Positions 26,835 through 36,375 of a DNA stretch of 64,000 nt are shown one piece after another (the first letter of the stretch is position 1; the number at the start of each line of letters is the position of its first letter). A program made the position numbers and the translations under genes. The DNA lies in contig NZ_CP097289.1 of assembly GCF_023498005.1 (NCBI RefSeq), positions 1,364,001-1,428,000 of the forward strand, given 5' to 3'. The notes under the pieces were generated by a model. That model had not been told where the DNA came from. It searched no databases and saw only the letters and a program-made list of their open reading frames with translations. The stretch is from Streptomyces durmitorensis (GTDB lineage: Bacteria; Actinomycetota; Actinomycetes; Streptomycetales; Streptomycetaceae).

Positions 26835-29048
26835 GTGAAACAGGTTGTACAGAACTACAAGAGTGGCGAGCTGGCGGTACTCGACGTACCGGTGCCGGGA
26901 TGCAAGCCGGGCGGTGTGCTGGTCCGCAGCGCCTACTCGCTGATATCCACCGGGACCGAACTCATGAAGGTGTCCGAGGCCGGCATGTCGATGCTGGGCA
27001 AGGCCCGCTCCCGTCCTGACCAGGTGGCCAAGGTCGTGCAGAGCGTGGCCACCAACGGGGTGCCCGCCACGTACCGCAAGGTGATGGGCAAGCTGGACTC
27101 CTACACGCCGCTCGGCTACTCGCTGTGCGGGGTGGTCGAGCAGGTCGGCCCCGGGATCGACGACGTGAAGGTCGGCGACCTCGTGGCCTGCGCCGGCAAC
27201 GAGCACGCGCTGCACGCCGAGCTGAACTGGGTGCCGAAGAACCTCTACGCCCCGGTGCCTCAGGGCCTCGCGCCGCGGCACGCGGCCTTCGGCACCGTCG
27301 GGTCGATCGCGATGCAGGGCGTCCGCCGCGGCGAGTCGCAGCTCGGCGACGTGGCGCTGGTGATCGGCCTCGGTCTGATCGGGCAGCTGGTGGTGCAGCT
27401 CCTCACCGCGTCGGGGGTCCGCGTCGTCGGGGTCGACCCCGACCCGGCGCGCTGCGAGCTCGCCGAGCGCCTTGGCGCCGCGGCCTGCGGCGATCCCGCG
27501 TCCGCGGCCGTGGAGGCCGCCGTCGCCGAACTCACCGACGGTCACGGCGTGGACCAGGTGTATCTGGCCGCGGGCGGTGGCAGCAACCAGCCCGTCGAGC
27601 TGGCCGCCCGGCTCTGCCGGGACCGCGGCCGGGTCGTCGACATCGGCAAGTGCCGCCTTGACCTGCCGTGGAACGCGTACTACGAGAAGGAGCTCGACGT
27701 CCGGTTCTCCCGCAGTTACGGCCCCGGGCGCTACGACCCGGAGTACGAGCTGGAGGGGCGCGACTACCCGATCGGCTACGTGCGCTGGACCGAGCGCCGC
27801 AACCTGGCGTGCTTCCTCGATCTCGTCGCCCGCGGCCGCGTCGACGTGGAGCCTCTGGTCTCGCACACCGCCGACTTCGATGACGCCGTCGAGACGTACC
27901 AGCGCCTGAAGGACGGTGACCTGAAGGCCGTGGCCGTGCTGTTCCGGTACCCCGAACTCGCAGGGGACGCGGGGGAAGCGGGACAAGCGCAAGCCCCGGA
28001 GGTGGCGGTCCCCGCGGTGCGACGCGGCGGCGGATCCTCCGTCCCTGCCCGGTCCGCCAAGGCGCCGGTGCGCCTCGCGTTCGTCGGCGCGGGAAACTAC
28101 GCGACGTCGATGCTGCTGCCGCACCTCGCACAGCGCGAGGGCGTCAAGCTGTCGACCGTGGTCACCACGACCGCGCTGTCCGCGGCCAACGCGCAGCGGA
28201 AGTTCGGCTTCGACGAGGCGACCACCGATCTCGACGCCGTGCTCGGTGACAAGTCCATCGACGCGGTGTTCGTGGTCACGCGGCACAGCTCGCACGCCGA
28301 GTTGACCCGAAGGGCGCTGCTCGCCGGCAAGAGCGTGTTCGTGGAGAAGCCGCTGGCGCTCACCGAGGACGAGCTGGCCGGGGTCCTCGCCGCGGTGGAG
28401 GAGTCCGGCAACGACCGGCTGCAAGTGGGCTTCAACCGCCGGTTCGCACCGCTCCTCCAGGAGGCCAGGAAGCGGTTCGGCGCCCGGACCGGCCCGGCGA
28501 GCCTGCGCTACCTGGTCAACGCGGGCCGGCTCCAGCACGGCAGCTGGTACCTCCAACAGGGCAGCGAGGGCTCGCGGTTCGCCGGCGAGGGCGGACACTT
28601 CATCGACACGGCGAGCTGGCTGCTCGATGCCGATCCGGTGTCGGTGTACGCGGTCGCCACGTCCGGCAACGAGGACCTCCAGGTCGTGCTTCGCTACCCG
28701 GACGGGTCCACCGCCACCATCAGCTACGTCACCACGGGGGCGGCAGGCTTCCCCAAGGAGACGCTCGACCTTCTCGCGGACGGCCGTGTGCTGCGGCTCG
28801 ACGACTTCGTCCGTGCCTCGGTGTTCGCTGACGGCGCGGTCGGCCGCAAGCGGTGGGTCAGTTCGCGGCTGCCCAAGGCCCGGGACAAGGGCCAGAACGC
28901 CGAACTGGCCGCGTTCGTCAAGGCCGTGCGGACCGGCGGGCCGATGCCGGTGCCGCTGGAGTCGCTCGTCGCCACCACGGCGGCCACCCTCGCCGTGCAG
29001 GCAGGCCTTGTCGGCGGTGCGCCGGTGACGTTGGCGAGGCCGCGATGA
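26835..29048 (+). CDS. Bi-domain oxidoreductase: zinc-dehydrogenase-like plus Gfo/Idh/MocA
   Basis: A 737-residue fusion. Residues 1-375 are a medium-chain alcohol-dehydrogenase-like domain, with the nucleotide motif VALVIGLGLIGQLVVQLL. A variable linker (about 378-415) leads to a Gfo/Idh/MocA domain starting VRLAFVGAGNYATSMLLPHL and containing the VFVEKPLALTEDEL motif with its catalytic Lys region. Such fusions recur in polysaccharide clusters next to heparinase-like genes, as here. The two domains probably act in sequence on a sugar or uronate. The GTG start follows AAGGGG; the stop overlaps the next ATG (ATGA). Substrate not known. Confidence 0.88.
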   Translation: MKQVVQNYKSGELAVLDVPVPGCKPGGVLVRSAYSLISTGTELMKVSEAGMSMLGKARSRPDQVAKVVQSVATNGVPATYRKVMGKLDSYTPLGYSLCGVVEQVGPGIDDVKVGDLVACAGNEHALHAELNWVPKNLYAPVPQGLAPRHAAFGTVGSIAMQGVRRGESQLGDVALVIGLGLIGQLVVQLLTASGVRVVGVDPDPARCELAERLGAAACGDPASAAVEAAVAELTDGHGVDQVYLAAGGGSNQPVELAARLCRDRGRVVDIGKCRLDLPWNAYYEKELDVRFSRSYGPGRYDPEYELEGRDYPIGYVRWTERRNLACFLDLVARGRVDVEPLVSHTADFDDAVETYQRLKDGDLKAVAVLFRYPELAGDAGEAGQAQAPEVAVPAVRRGGGSSVPARSAKAPVRLAFVGAGNYATSMLLPHLAQREGVKLSTVVTTTALSAANAQRKFGFDEATTDLDAVLGDKSIDAVFVVTRHSSHAELTRRALLAGKSVFVEKPLALTEDELAGVLAAVEESGNDRLQVGFNRRFAPLLQEARKRFGARTGPASLRYLVNAGRLQHGSWYLQQGSEGSRFAGEGGHFIDTASWLLDADPVSVYAVATSGNEDLQVVLRYPDGSTATISYVTTGAAGFPKETLDLLADGRVLRLDDFVRASVFADGAVGRKRWVSSRLPKARDKGQNAELAAFVKAVRTGGPMPVPLESLVATTAATLAVQAGLVGGAPVTLARPR

Positions 29049-31015
29049 CCATGAGCGCGGGCTGGTACTTACGGCGCCTGTCCCGGATGGGACCGCGGGA
29101 GGTCGGCGGCCGGGCGGGCGACGCGGTGCGCAGGCGGCGGTGGCGCTCCGCGCGGCCGGACTGCCCGAGCGTGACCGGCGCCCGGTTCACCGCGGTACTG
29201 CCCGCGGGGACGATCGCCGCGATACCCCCGGACGCCGCGAAACGTCTCGTCGCCGAGGCGGACCGGCTGATGTACGGGCACGCCGAGTACTTCGGGGTGG
29301 TCCGCGACGACCTGACCGACCCGGACTGGTGGTGCGACCCGAAGACCGGGCGCCGGGCTCCCTGGGGCTACGCCTTCGACGTGCCGTACCGGAACGAGGA
29401 CGCGGTCGGGGACATCAAGCAGATCTGGGAGCTGTCCCGGCACCAGTACCTCACCGTGCTCGCCGCCGCCTACGCGATCACCGGGAACGAGCGGTACGCC
29501 GAGCGGGTGGCCGAGCACCTACGGTCGTGGTGGACGGCCAACCCGCCGCTGCGCGGTGTGCACTGGATCAGCGGCATCGAGCTGGGCATCAGGCTCCTGT
29601 CCTGGGTGTGGATCCGCAGGCTGCTCGACGGCTGGCCGGGCGCGGCCGGTCTCTTCGAGGACAACCCGGTGGCGCTGAACCAGATCTGGCACCACCAGCG
29701 CTGGCTGGCCGCCTTCCCCAGCCGGGGTTCCTCGGCGAACAACCACGTCATCGCCGAGACCGCGGGGCAGTTCGCGGCGGCGTGCGCGTTCGGGTGGTTC
29801 CCCTCGTCGCCGCGCTGGCGGGCCGGCGCGCTGCGGTCCCTCGAGCGGCATCTGCGGAGCAACACCTTCGGCTCCGGCCTCAACCGCGAGTCGGCGACCG
29901 AGTACCACGGACTCGTCCTTGAACTCGGCCTGGCCGCGCTGGCCGAGGCGGACGCCGCCGACGTGCCGGTCCCCGCGTCGATCCGCCTCGTGCTGCTGCG
30001 GATGACCGACGCGCTCGCGGCCGTCGTGGACGGCCGGCTGCGGCCGCCGCGTCAGGGGGACGCGGACGACGGGCACGGTCTGGTCGTGGACGGCGCGGGC
30101 ACCGACCGCTGGGCCTCGCTCCTCGCCACCGGGGACGCCGTGTTCGGCCGGCTCGCCTGGTGGCCGGAGGTGACCGGCACCGATGTGCGCACCCCGCTCC
30201 TTGCCGCGCTCATCCGCCCGTACGCGGAGAAGGCAACCGCACCGGCGGTGACCCGCCCGGCAGTTCGGCCGGCTCACTTCGCCGACGCGGGCATGACCAT
30301 CCTGCGCGGCCCGGAGGAAATCTGGTGCCGCTGCGACGGCGGTCCGCACGGATTCCTGTCCATCGCCGCGCACGCCCACGCGGACGCGCTGTCCGTGGAG
30401 GTCAGGCACGACGGGGTCGACGTGCTCGCCGACCCGGGGACGTTCTGCTACCACGGGCAGCCCGAGTGGCGGCAGTACTTCCGCTCGACCCTCGGCCACA
30501 ACACCCTCCAGCTGGACGGCGGTGACCAGTCCGTGTCCGGCGGCCCGTTCCTGTGGACCCGGCATGCCCGCAGCCGCGTCCTGGTCGCGGACACATCCGG
30601 CGCCTCCGAGGGCGGGACGGCCCGTTGGTGCGCCGAGCACGACGGCTACCAGCGCTCCGTGCACCACCGCCGGGTGGAACTGAACGCAGCGGCCAAGGAG
30701 TTGCGGGTGGTCGACCAGGTGCGCGGTCCGCGCCGCCCGGCCGTGCGCCTGGCGTTCCACCTCGGCCCGGCGATCGCCGCGGACCTGGTGGCGAACTGGG
30801 CGGTGCTCACCTGGACACGGGACGGCGAGGACCGCTCCGCGGTGCTCGACCTGCCCGGGCAGCTGTCCTGGCAGGCGCATCGCGGCGAGAGCGACCCGCC
30901 GCTCGGCTGGTACTCCGCCGGCTTCGGGCGCAAGGAACCCTCCACCACGCTGATCGGCACCGGCTTCGCCGACAGCGCCGAGGGGTTCACCACCGTACTC
31001 AGGTTCAGCGACTAA
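29045..31015 (+). CDS. Heparinase II/III-like protein
   Basis: A 656-residue protein. An alpha/alpha-toroid-like N-terminal region (about residues 60-380, with NRESATEYHGLVLELGLAAL) is followed by the heparinase II/III beta-sandwich: HGFLSIAAHAHADALSVEV and STLGHNTLQLDGGDQ. The family eliminates uronate linkages or remodels uronate-containing chains. No signal peptide is obvious, so secretion is uncertain. Such genes occur in polysaccharide biosynthesis loci where they may edit the polymer rather than degrade it. A TTA codon at 29069-29071 is codon 9. The ATG overlaps the upstream stop. Confidence 0.87.
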   Translation: MTMSAGWYLRRLSRMGPREVGGRAGDAVRRRRWRSARPDCPSVTGARFTAVLPAGTIAAIPPDAAKRLVAEADRLMYGHAEYFGVVRDDLTDPDWWCDPKTGRRAPWGYAFDVPYRNEDAVGDIKQIWELSRHQYLTVLAAAYAITGNERYAERVAEHLRSWWTANPPLRGVHWISGIELGIRLLSWVWIRRLLDGWPGAAGLFEDNPVALNQIWHHQRWLAAFPSRGSSANNHVIAETAGQFAAACAFGWFPSSPRWRAGALRSLERHLRSNTFGSGLNRESATEYHGLVLELGLAALAEADAADVPVPASIRLVLLRMTDALAAVVDGRLRPPRQGDADDGHGLVVDGAGTDRWASLLATGDAVFGRLAWWPEVTGTDVRTPLLAALIRPYAEKATAPAVTRPAVRPAHFADAGMTILRGPEEIWCRCDGGPHGFLSIAAHAHADALSVEVRHDGVDVLADPGTFCYHGQPEWRQYFRSTLGHNTLQLDGGDQSVSGGPFLWTRHARSRVLVADTSGASEGGTARWCAEHDGYQRSVHHRRVELNAAAKELRVVDQVRGPRRPAVRLAFHLGPAIAADLVANWAVLTWTRDGEDRSAVLDLPGQLSWQAHRGESDPPLGWYSAGFGRKEPSTTLIGTGFADSAEGFTTVLRFSD

Positions 31016-31024
31016 GGAGGACGC

Positions 31025-32557
31025 GTGGGGATCAAGTGGCGGCACTGGGCGCTGCCGGCGGCACCGCTGGCGCTGGCCCTGCTCGCGACCGGCTGTACGA
31101 GCACGCCGGACGCCGGGGCGGAGCCGACCCGTTCGCCGACCACGTCCGGTGCGTCGTCCAAGTCGGTGGCCCGGGTGTGCGCCAAGCCCGCGGCCGGTCC
31201 CGCGAAGGCGCCGGCGGGCGCGGTGACGGTAGATCCCGGGGTGACCGGTGATCTGGCCGCGAAGACCAAGAGCAACCCGCCGAACACCACGTTCTGGCTT
31301 CGGCCCGGCAAGCACAAGCTCGATCCGGACCGCTTCGCCCAGGTCATCCCCAAGAAGGGGAACCGCTATGTCGGCGCACCGGGCGCGGTGTTCGACGGCG
31401 GCAAGACCAACCAGTACGCGTTCGGCGGCACCGCCCGCGACGTCTCCGTCCGCCACCTGACCGTGCAGCGGTTCGTGGCGCCGCCGGACGAGGGCGTGGT
31501 CAACCACGACTCGGCCGACGGGTGGCTGATCGAGCACTCCAAGATCCAGAACAACTCCGGTGCCGGGCTGATGGCCGGTGCCCGCCAGCGGGTGCGCGCC
31601 AACTGCCTGCGCGACAACGGCCAGTACGGCATGAACGCGTACAAGGCAGGCGGCCGCATCAGTGGTCTGGTGGTCGAGGGCAACGAGATCGTGGGCAACA
31701 ACACCGGCGACTGGGAGCGGCGGCGCAAGGGCTGCGGCTGCACCGGAGGCATCAAGTTCTGGGCCGTCAACGGCGCCGACGTGCGCGGGAACTGGGTGCA
31801 CGACAACCGCGGGACCGGGTTGTGGGCGGACACCAACAACAACGACTTCCGCATCGAGGACAACGTCCTTGAGGCCAACGACGGGGCCGCGCTGATCTAC
31901 GAGACCAGCTACAACGCGGTCATCCGCAAGAACACGGTCCGGCGGAACAACTGGGTCGAGGGCCGCAAGAACGCCCGCGGCGACAACTTCCCGTTCGCGA
32001 CCATCTACGTGTCCGAGTCCGGCGGCGAACCACGGGTCCGGGCGCGCACGGACAAGATCGAGATCTACCGGAACGTGCTGGAGAACAACTGGTCGGGGAT
32101 CACCCTGTGGGAGAACGCCGACCGGTTCTGCAACAGCCCGGCCAACACCTCGTCCGGCGACTGCACGTTGCTGGTGAAGGACACCGACAGCTGTGCGCGG
32201 CCGAAGATCGCCACCGCACCGCTGTACGCCGACTGCCGGTGGAAGACACAGCGGGTGGACATCCACGACAACCGCTTCGTCCTCGACAAGTCCGTCGTCA
32301 AGTGCACGGACAAGTGCGACCGCATGGCGGTCCTCGCCAACTACGGCACCTATCCGGACTGGTCGCCGTACAAGGGCGAGCGGGTGGCCGAGGCGATCAC
32401 CCGCAAGCAGCACAACCGCTGGTACGACAACGTCTACCTCGGACCGTGGCGGTTCGTCGCCCACGAACCGAGCCGGGTGCTCGACTCCGGGGAGTGGCAG
32501 GGCACGCCGTACGAGCAGGACAAGGGCAGCACCTTCGGCCCACGGGCCGGTGGTTGA
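31025..32557 (+). CDS. Right-handed parallel beta-helix lipoprotein
   Basis: A 510-residue secreted lipoprotein. The signal ends LALALLATGC, giving Cys24 as the lipidation site. After a short Ser/Thr/Pro linker, repeated Asn-rich turns such as HNRWYDNVYL, NNTGDW and NVLEANDGAALIYETS form a right-handed beta-helix fold, as in polysaccharide lyases and epimerases. It probably binds or modifies the extracellular polymer. GTG 31025 has AAGGAGG. It is the only clearly exported enzyme-like protein of the locus and directly follows the heparinase-like gene. Confidence 0.85.
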   Translation: MGIKWRHWALPAAPLALALLATGCTSTPDAGAEPTRSPTTSGASSKSVARVCAKPAAGPAKAPAGAVTVDPGVTGDLAAKTKSNPPNTTFWLRPGKHKLDPDRFAQVIPKKGNRYVGAPGAVFDGGKTNQYAFGGTARDVSVRHLTVQRFVAPPDEGVVNHDSADGWLIEHSKIQNNSGAGLMAGARQRVRANCLRDNGQYGMNAYKAGGRISGLVVEGNEIVGNNTGDWERRRKGCGCTGGIKFWAVNGADVRGNWVHDNRGTGLWADTNNNDFRIEDNVLEANDGAALIYETSYNAVIRKNTVRRNNWVEGRKNARGDNFPFATIYVSESGGEPRVRARTDKIEIYRNVLENNWSGITLWENADRFCNSPANTSSGDCTLLVKDTDSCARPKIATAPLYADCRWKTQRVDIHDNRFVLDKSVVKCTDKCDRMAVLANYGTYPDWSPYKGERVAEAITRKQHNRWYDNVYLGPWRFVAHEPSRVLDSGEWQGTPYEQDKGSTFGPRAGG

Positions 32558-33863
32558 GGTGGGCGGGTACCTGAGGCACGACGGGCTGCCGGGCGGAGTC
32601 GACACGGCGGACACCCGGCCCGGTGTCGAACCGCGCCCTGCCGGCACACCGAGGATCGTCGGGATCGTGTGGGGACTGCTGATCCTCAACACGCTCGGCT
32701 CCGCCGGGGCGGAGACCATCATTCCGCTGCCCCGCTCCCTCATCCAGATGGTCACCATGGGGGCGCTGGTCGCCGCGTTCGCGCTCGCGCTCACGGTCAA
32801 CCTCCGGCTGCGCTTCCGGGCCAGCGCCTTCTTGTTCCTGCTGACCCTGCTGCTCGTGCCGAGCCTGATCTCCAGCGCGCACCTGGAGTCCGGGTTCGGC
32901 GCGCTGTTCCGCTGCGGCCGGTTCGCTCTCTTCGTCGGCACGCTGTGGCTGCTCAGCCGCTGGTGGGACGGCGGCCTGACGTTCGTCAGGCACCACATCC
33001 GGATGTACTTCGCGGTGCTCGGGTCGGTGGCCGTGGGCGCGGTCATCTCACCGGGCGCGGCCCTGCCCGAGATCTACGGCGGCCGTCTCGTCGGCGCGCT
33101 GTGGCCGCTCACCCCGCCGCAGATCGGACAGTACGCCGCGGTGATCATCGGGCTCACCGTGCTGCTCGTGCTGGGCCGCCGGACCGACAGGACCAGCGCG
33201 GCGGTGGTCATCGTGCCCTCACTCGTCCTGCTCGCGCTGACCCATACCAGAACGGCCACGCTCGGCATGCTCATCGGCCTCGCGGTGGCGATCGGCTCGC
33301 TCATCCTGACCAGCGCCGCCGCCCGCCGCTTCTTCACCTGGGCGGTGCTGTGCGCCGTCGTGGCCGTGGCGGGGTTCAGCTCCGCGATGCAGGCGTGGTA
33401 CATGCGCGGACAGACCCAGGAGTACTTCTCGAGCCTCAACGGCCGGGCCAAGGTCTGGGACGCCCTGCTGGCAGCGCCGCGGACGACCTCGGAGCAGGTG
33501 TTCGGCGTGGGCCTCGGCGACAAGTCGTTCGGCGGGCTGCCGATCGACAACAGCTGGCTGGCCGTCTACCACGAACAGGGTCTGACCGGCGCCGCCATCG
33601 TGGTGGCGATCATCGTCGTCCTCGCCGGTGTCGCGTTGCTGCGGCCGCCGTCGCTGTCCAGGGCCTGCGCGATCTTCCTGATCACTTACTGCGCGATCGC
33701 GTCGTACACCGAGGCCGGTCTCGGGGACGCCTCGCCGTATCTGCTGCATCTGGCCCTGGCCGCCTCGCTGCTCGCGGCGCCCGCCGCGGCCGCGCACCTG
33801 CCGACGCCCGCAGTCCCGCGACGACGCGTCCCGCGCTGGGCCCGCAGATCGGAGGTGAGCTGA
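32550..33863 (+). CDS. O-antigen-ligase/Wzy-like polysaccharide polymerase
   Basis: A 437-residue integral membrane protein with about ten hydrophobic helices, starting near residue 30 (IVGIVWGLLILNTLG). It has a larger external loop with the SSLNGRAKVWDALLAAP and FGVGLGDKSFGG segments, typical of the Wzy_C/O-antigen ligase group. It would polymerise lipid-linked repeat units outside the membrane. GTG 32550 overlaps the upstream stop by 8 nt; GTG 32559 is an alternative. Sequence conservation in this family is low, so the call rests on topology, the conserved loop and context. Confidence 0.78.
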   Translation: MVEVGGYLRHDGLPGGVDTADTRPGVEPRPAGTPRIVGIVWGLLILNTLGSAGAETIIPLPRSLIQMVTMGALVAAFALALTVNLRLRFRASAFLFLLTLLLVPSLISSAHLESGFGALFRCGRFALFVGTLWLLSRWWDGGLTFVRHHIRMYFAVLGSVAVGAVISPGAALPEIYGGRLVGALWPLTPPQIGQYAAVIIGLTVLLVLGRRTDRTSAAVVIVPSLVLLALTHTRTATLGMLIGLAVAIGSLILTSAAARRFFTWAVLCAVVAVAGFSSAMQAWYMRGQTQEYFSSLNGRAKVWDALLAAPRTTSEQVFGVGLGDKSFGGLPIDNSWLAVYHEQGLTGAAIVVAIIVVLAGVALLRPPSLSRACAIFLITYCAIASYTEAGLGDASPYLLHLALAASLLAAPAAAAHLPTPAVPRRRVPRWARRSEVS

Positions 33864-33865
33864 GC

Positions 33866-35143
33866 ATGCACATCCTCGTGGTGCACAACCGCTACAACTC
33901 GGCGCAGCCGAGCGGCGAGAACACGGTCGTCGACCAGGAGACGGCGCTGCTGCGCGCGGCCGGCCACCGGGTCGAGGTGTTCGAGCGGCGCAGCGACGAC
34001 ATCGCCGCGCTGTCCCTGCTCGCCAAGGCCGCGGTGCCGCTGCTCGTGCCGTGGAACCCGGCGGTCCGCAAGGAGCTCGCCGCCCGACTGCGCGCCGAAC
34101 GCCCTGACGTGGTGCACGTCCACAACGTCTTCCCGCTCCTGTCGCCCGCGGTCATCGCCGCCTGCGCCGACGCGGGCGTGCCAGCCGTTGCCACGCTGCA
34201 CAACTACACCCAGGTCTGCCCGCCCGGCACGCTCCAGCGGGACGGCAGGCCGTGCACCGAGTGCGTCGGCGGGTCTCCGCTGCCCGCCGTCCGGCACGGC
34301 TGCTACCGCGGCTCCCGCCTCGCGACGGTGCCGCTCGCCGTCAGCCTGTCGGCCAACCGGCGGCGCTGGTGGTCCGGCGTGGAGAGGTTCCTGTGCATCT
34401 CCGCGGCGCAGCGCGACGTCCTGGTGCGGTCCGGCATGCCATCCGAACGCCTCGCGGTGAAGCACAACTTCGTGCCGGAGCCGGACGCCCGCCGAGTCGG
34501 CGAAGGCGAGCATCTGCTCTATCTCGGCCGCCTCGCGGAGGCCAAGGGCGTGCGGCTGCTCATGGCCGCGTGGGACGAGATCGCAGCCAGCGGCGGTGTG
34601 GGCGTGCCCCTGGTGATCGCCGGCGCGGGGCCGCTGGAACGCGAGGTGACCGACTGGGCTGCGGGCCGGCCCGACGTGCGGTACGTCGGCCTGTACGACC
34701 CTGCGGAGTGCCGCAAGGCCGTCGCGCGGTCGGTCGCCGTGGTGGCCCCCTCGACGTGGCTCGAGGCGTTCGGCCTGGTGGTCGTGGAGGCGATGGCGGC
34801 GGGGGTTCCGGCCGTCGCCGCCGGTCACGGCGCCTTCGTCGAACTCGTCGACGACGGGGTGACCGGGCTGCTGCACCGGCCGGGCGACGCCGCATCGCTG
34901 GCGTCCTGCATACGCCGGGTCGCGGCCGAACAGGGCCGCAACCGGGAGATGGGCCAGGCGGCCAGGCGCCGATACGAGCAGGGCTTCAGCCCGGCCGTCG
35001 GCCTTGAGCGCCTGGTGGATGAGTACCGCACCGCGATCGCGGGTCGGTCCGGCGGCGGGGACAGCCCGCCGCCGTTGGGGGACGGAAACACCGGCTCGCG
35101 ACGGGGTACCCGCGCGAGCAGGGGGGATGGGGACAGCACATGA
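33866..35143 (+). CDS. Glycosyltransferase family 4 (second)
   Basis: A 425-residue GT-B glycosyltransferase. N-terminal VVHNRYNSAQPSGENTVVDQ and PDVVHVHNVFPLLSPAV lead to the C-terminal LLYLGRLAEAKGVRLLMAAW and STWLEAFGLVVVEAMAAGVP motifs with the E-x7-E pair. A cysteine-containing loop (CPPGTLQRDGRPCTECVGG) is typical of one GT4 subgroup. The C-terminal ~35 residues are a low-complexity Gly/Arg/Asp tail. ATG 33866 follows GGAGGTGAG. The stop overlaps the methyltransferase start (ATGA). Confidence 0.88.
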   Translation: MHILVVHNRYNSAQPSGENTVVDQETALLRAAGHRVEVFERRSDDIAALSLLAKAAVPLLVPWNPAVRKELAARLRAERPDVVHVHNVFPLLSPAVIAACADAGVPAVATLHNYTQVCPPGTLQRDGRPCTECVGGSPLPAVRHGCYRGSRLATVPLAVSLSANRRRWWSGVERFLCISAAQRDVLVRSGMPSERLAVKHNFVPEPDARRVGEGEHLLYLGRLAEAKGVRLLMAAWDEIAASGGVGVPLVIAGAGPLEREVTDWAAGRPDVRYVGLYDPAECRKAVARSVAVVAPSTWLEAFGLVVVEAMAAGVPAVAAGHGAFVELVDDGVTGLLHRPGDAASLASCIRRVAAEQGRNREMGQAARRRYEQGFSPAVGLERLVDEYRTAIAGRSGGGDSPPPLGDGNTGSRRGTRASRGDGDST

Positions 35144-36375
35144 CACGATGCCGACTCTGCGGCTCGGCGACGCTGGCAAGCGTCGTCGATCTGGGGGCGA
35201 CCCCGCCGTGCGAGAGCTTTCTCGCCGCGGAGCAACTGGACGAGCCGGAGCCTGCGTACCCGCTGCATCTGCGGGTCTGCACCGACTGCTGGCTCGCGCA
35301 GATACCGCCGCTGATCACGCCGGAGGACACGTTCACGCACTACGCGTACTTCTCCTCCTTCTCGACCTCCTGGGTGGAGCACGCGCGCACGTTCGTCGAC
35401 GACGCCGCGGCGCGCGTGGGCCTTCGCCCCGACGCCTTCGTGGTGGAAGTCGCCAGCAACGACGGTTACTTGCTGAAGCACGTGGTGGACCGGGGGATCC
35501 GCTGCCTGGGCGTCGAGCCGTCGGTGAACGTCGGCGCCGCGGCGCGCGAGGCGGGTGTGCCCACGCTCACGGCGTTCCTCGACCCGGCCACCGGCGCGGC
35601 CGTCCGCGCCGAGCACGGCCCGGCGAACCTGGTCGTGGCCAACAACGTGTACGCGCACATCCCCGACGTGGTCGGGTTCACCAAGGGTCTGCGCGGCCTG
35701 GTCGCCGACGACGGCTGGGTCTCCATCGAGGTGCAGCACCTGCTGACCCTGATCGAGGACAACCAGTACGACACGATCTACCACGAGCACTTCCAGTACT
35801 ACACGGTCGCGTCCGCGATCCGCGCCCTCGCCAGCGGTGGACTCGCCCTCGTGGACGTCGAGTTGCTGCCCACGCACGGCGGCTCCATCCGGCTGTGGGC
35901 CAGGCCCGCCGAGGTGGCAGGCGAGCCGACCCAGCGAGTGTCCGAGGTCCTTGACCGGGAGAAGGCGGCCGGGCTTCAGGAGCTGTCCGGGTACGCCGAG
36001 TTCGCCGCCCGGGTGGCCAAGGTGCGCCGCGACCTCCTGCGGTTCCTCATCGACGCCGCCGAGCGCGGCGAGACGGTCGTCGGCTACGGCGCACCGGGCA
36101 AGGGCAACACCCTGCTCAACCACTGCGGCATCCGGCCCGACCTGCTCCCGTACACGGTCGACCGCAACCCCTACAAGCACGGCAGGTTCACCCCCGGCAC
36201 CCGCATCCCGATCCTGGCGCCCGAGCAGATAGCCGCCGACCGGCCGGACTACGTACTCGTCCTGCCGTGGAACCTGCGGGCCGAGCTGGTCGAGCAGCTG
36301 TCCTTCGTACACGACTGGGGCGGCCGCCTCGTCTTTCCCATCCCGGAACTGAGCATTGTCGAGGGGACATCATGA
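35140..36375 (+). CDS. Sugar C-methyltransferase-like SAM enzyme
   Basis: A 411-residue three-part protein. An N-terminal zinc-binding region (CRLCGSATLASVVDLG, then VCTDCWLAQ), a central SAM fold (FVVEVASNDGYLLKHVVDRG) and a C-terminal domain (VVGYGAPGKGNTLLNHCGI) match NDP-sugar C-methyltransferases of the NovU/TylCIII type. These add a methyl branch to a keto-deoxysugar. It begins the nucleotide-sugar cassette that includes cytidylyltransferase, deacetylase and SDR genes. Methyl donor and fold are clear; the exact sugar is unknown. Confidence 0.88.
   Translation: MTRCRLCGSATLASVVDLGATPPCESFLAAEQLDEPEPAYPLHLRVCTDCWLAQIPPLITPEDTFTHYAYFSSFSTSWVEHARTFVDDAAARVGLRPDAFVVEVASNDGYLLKHVVDRGIRCLGVEPSVNVGAAAREAGVPTLTAFLDPATGAAVRAEHGPANLVVANNVYAHIPDVVGFTKGLRGLVADDGWVSIEVQHLLTLIEDNQYDTIYHEHFQYYTVASAIRALASGGLALVDVELLPTHGGSIRLWARPAEVAGEPTQRVSEVLDREKAAGLQELSGYAEFAARVAKVRRDLLRFLIDAAERGETVVGYGAPGKGNTLLNHCGIRPDLLPYTVDRNPYKHGRFTPGTRIPILAPEQIAADRPDYVLVLPWNLRAELVEQLSFVHDWGGRLVFPIPELSIVEGTS

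Noticed and set aside
29519..33046. Very long open frame on the minus strand opposite the heparinase, beta-helix and Wzy genes
   Set aside because: Its translation is rich in Arg/Val/His/Gly without any family motif, and the plus-strand genes on the same DNA have clear domains, starts and overlaps. It is an artefact of third-position GC bias.
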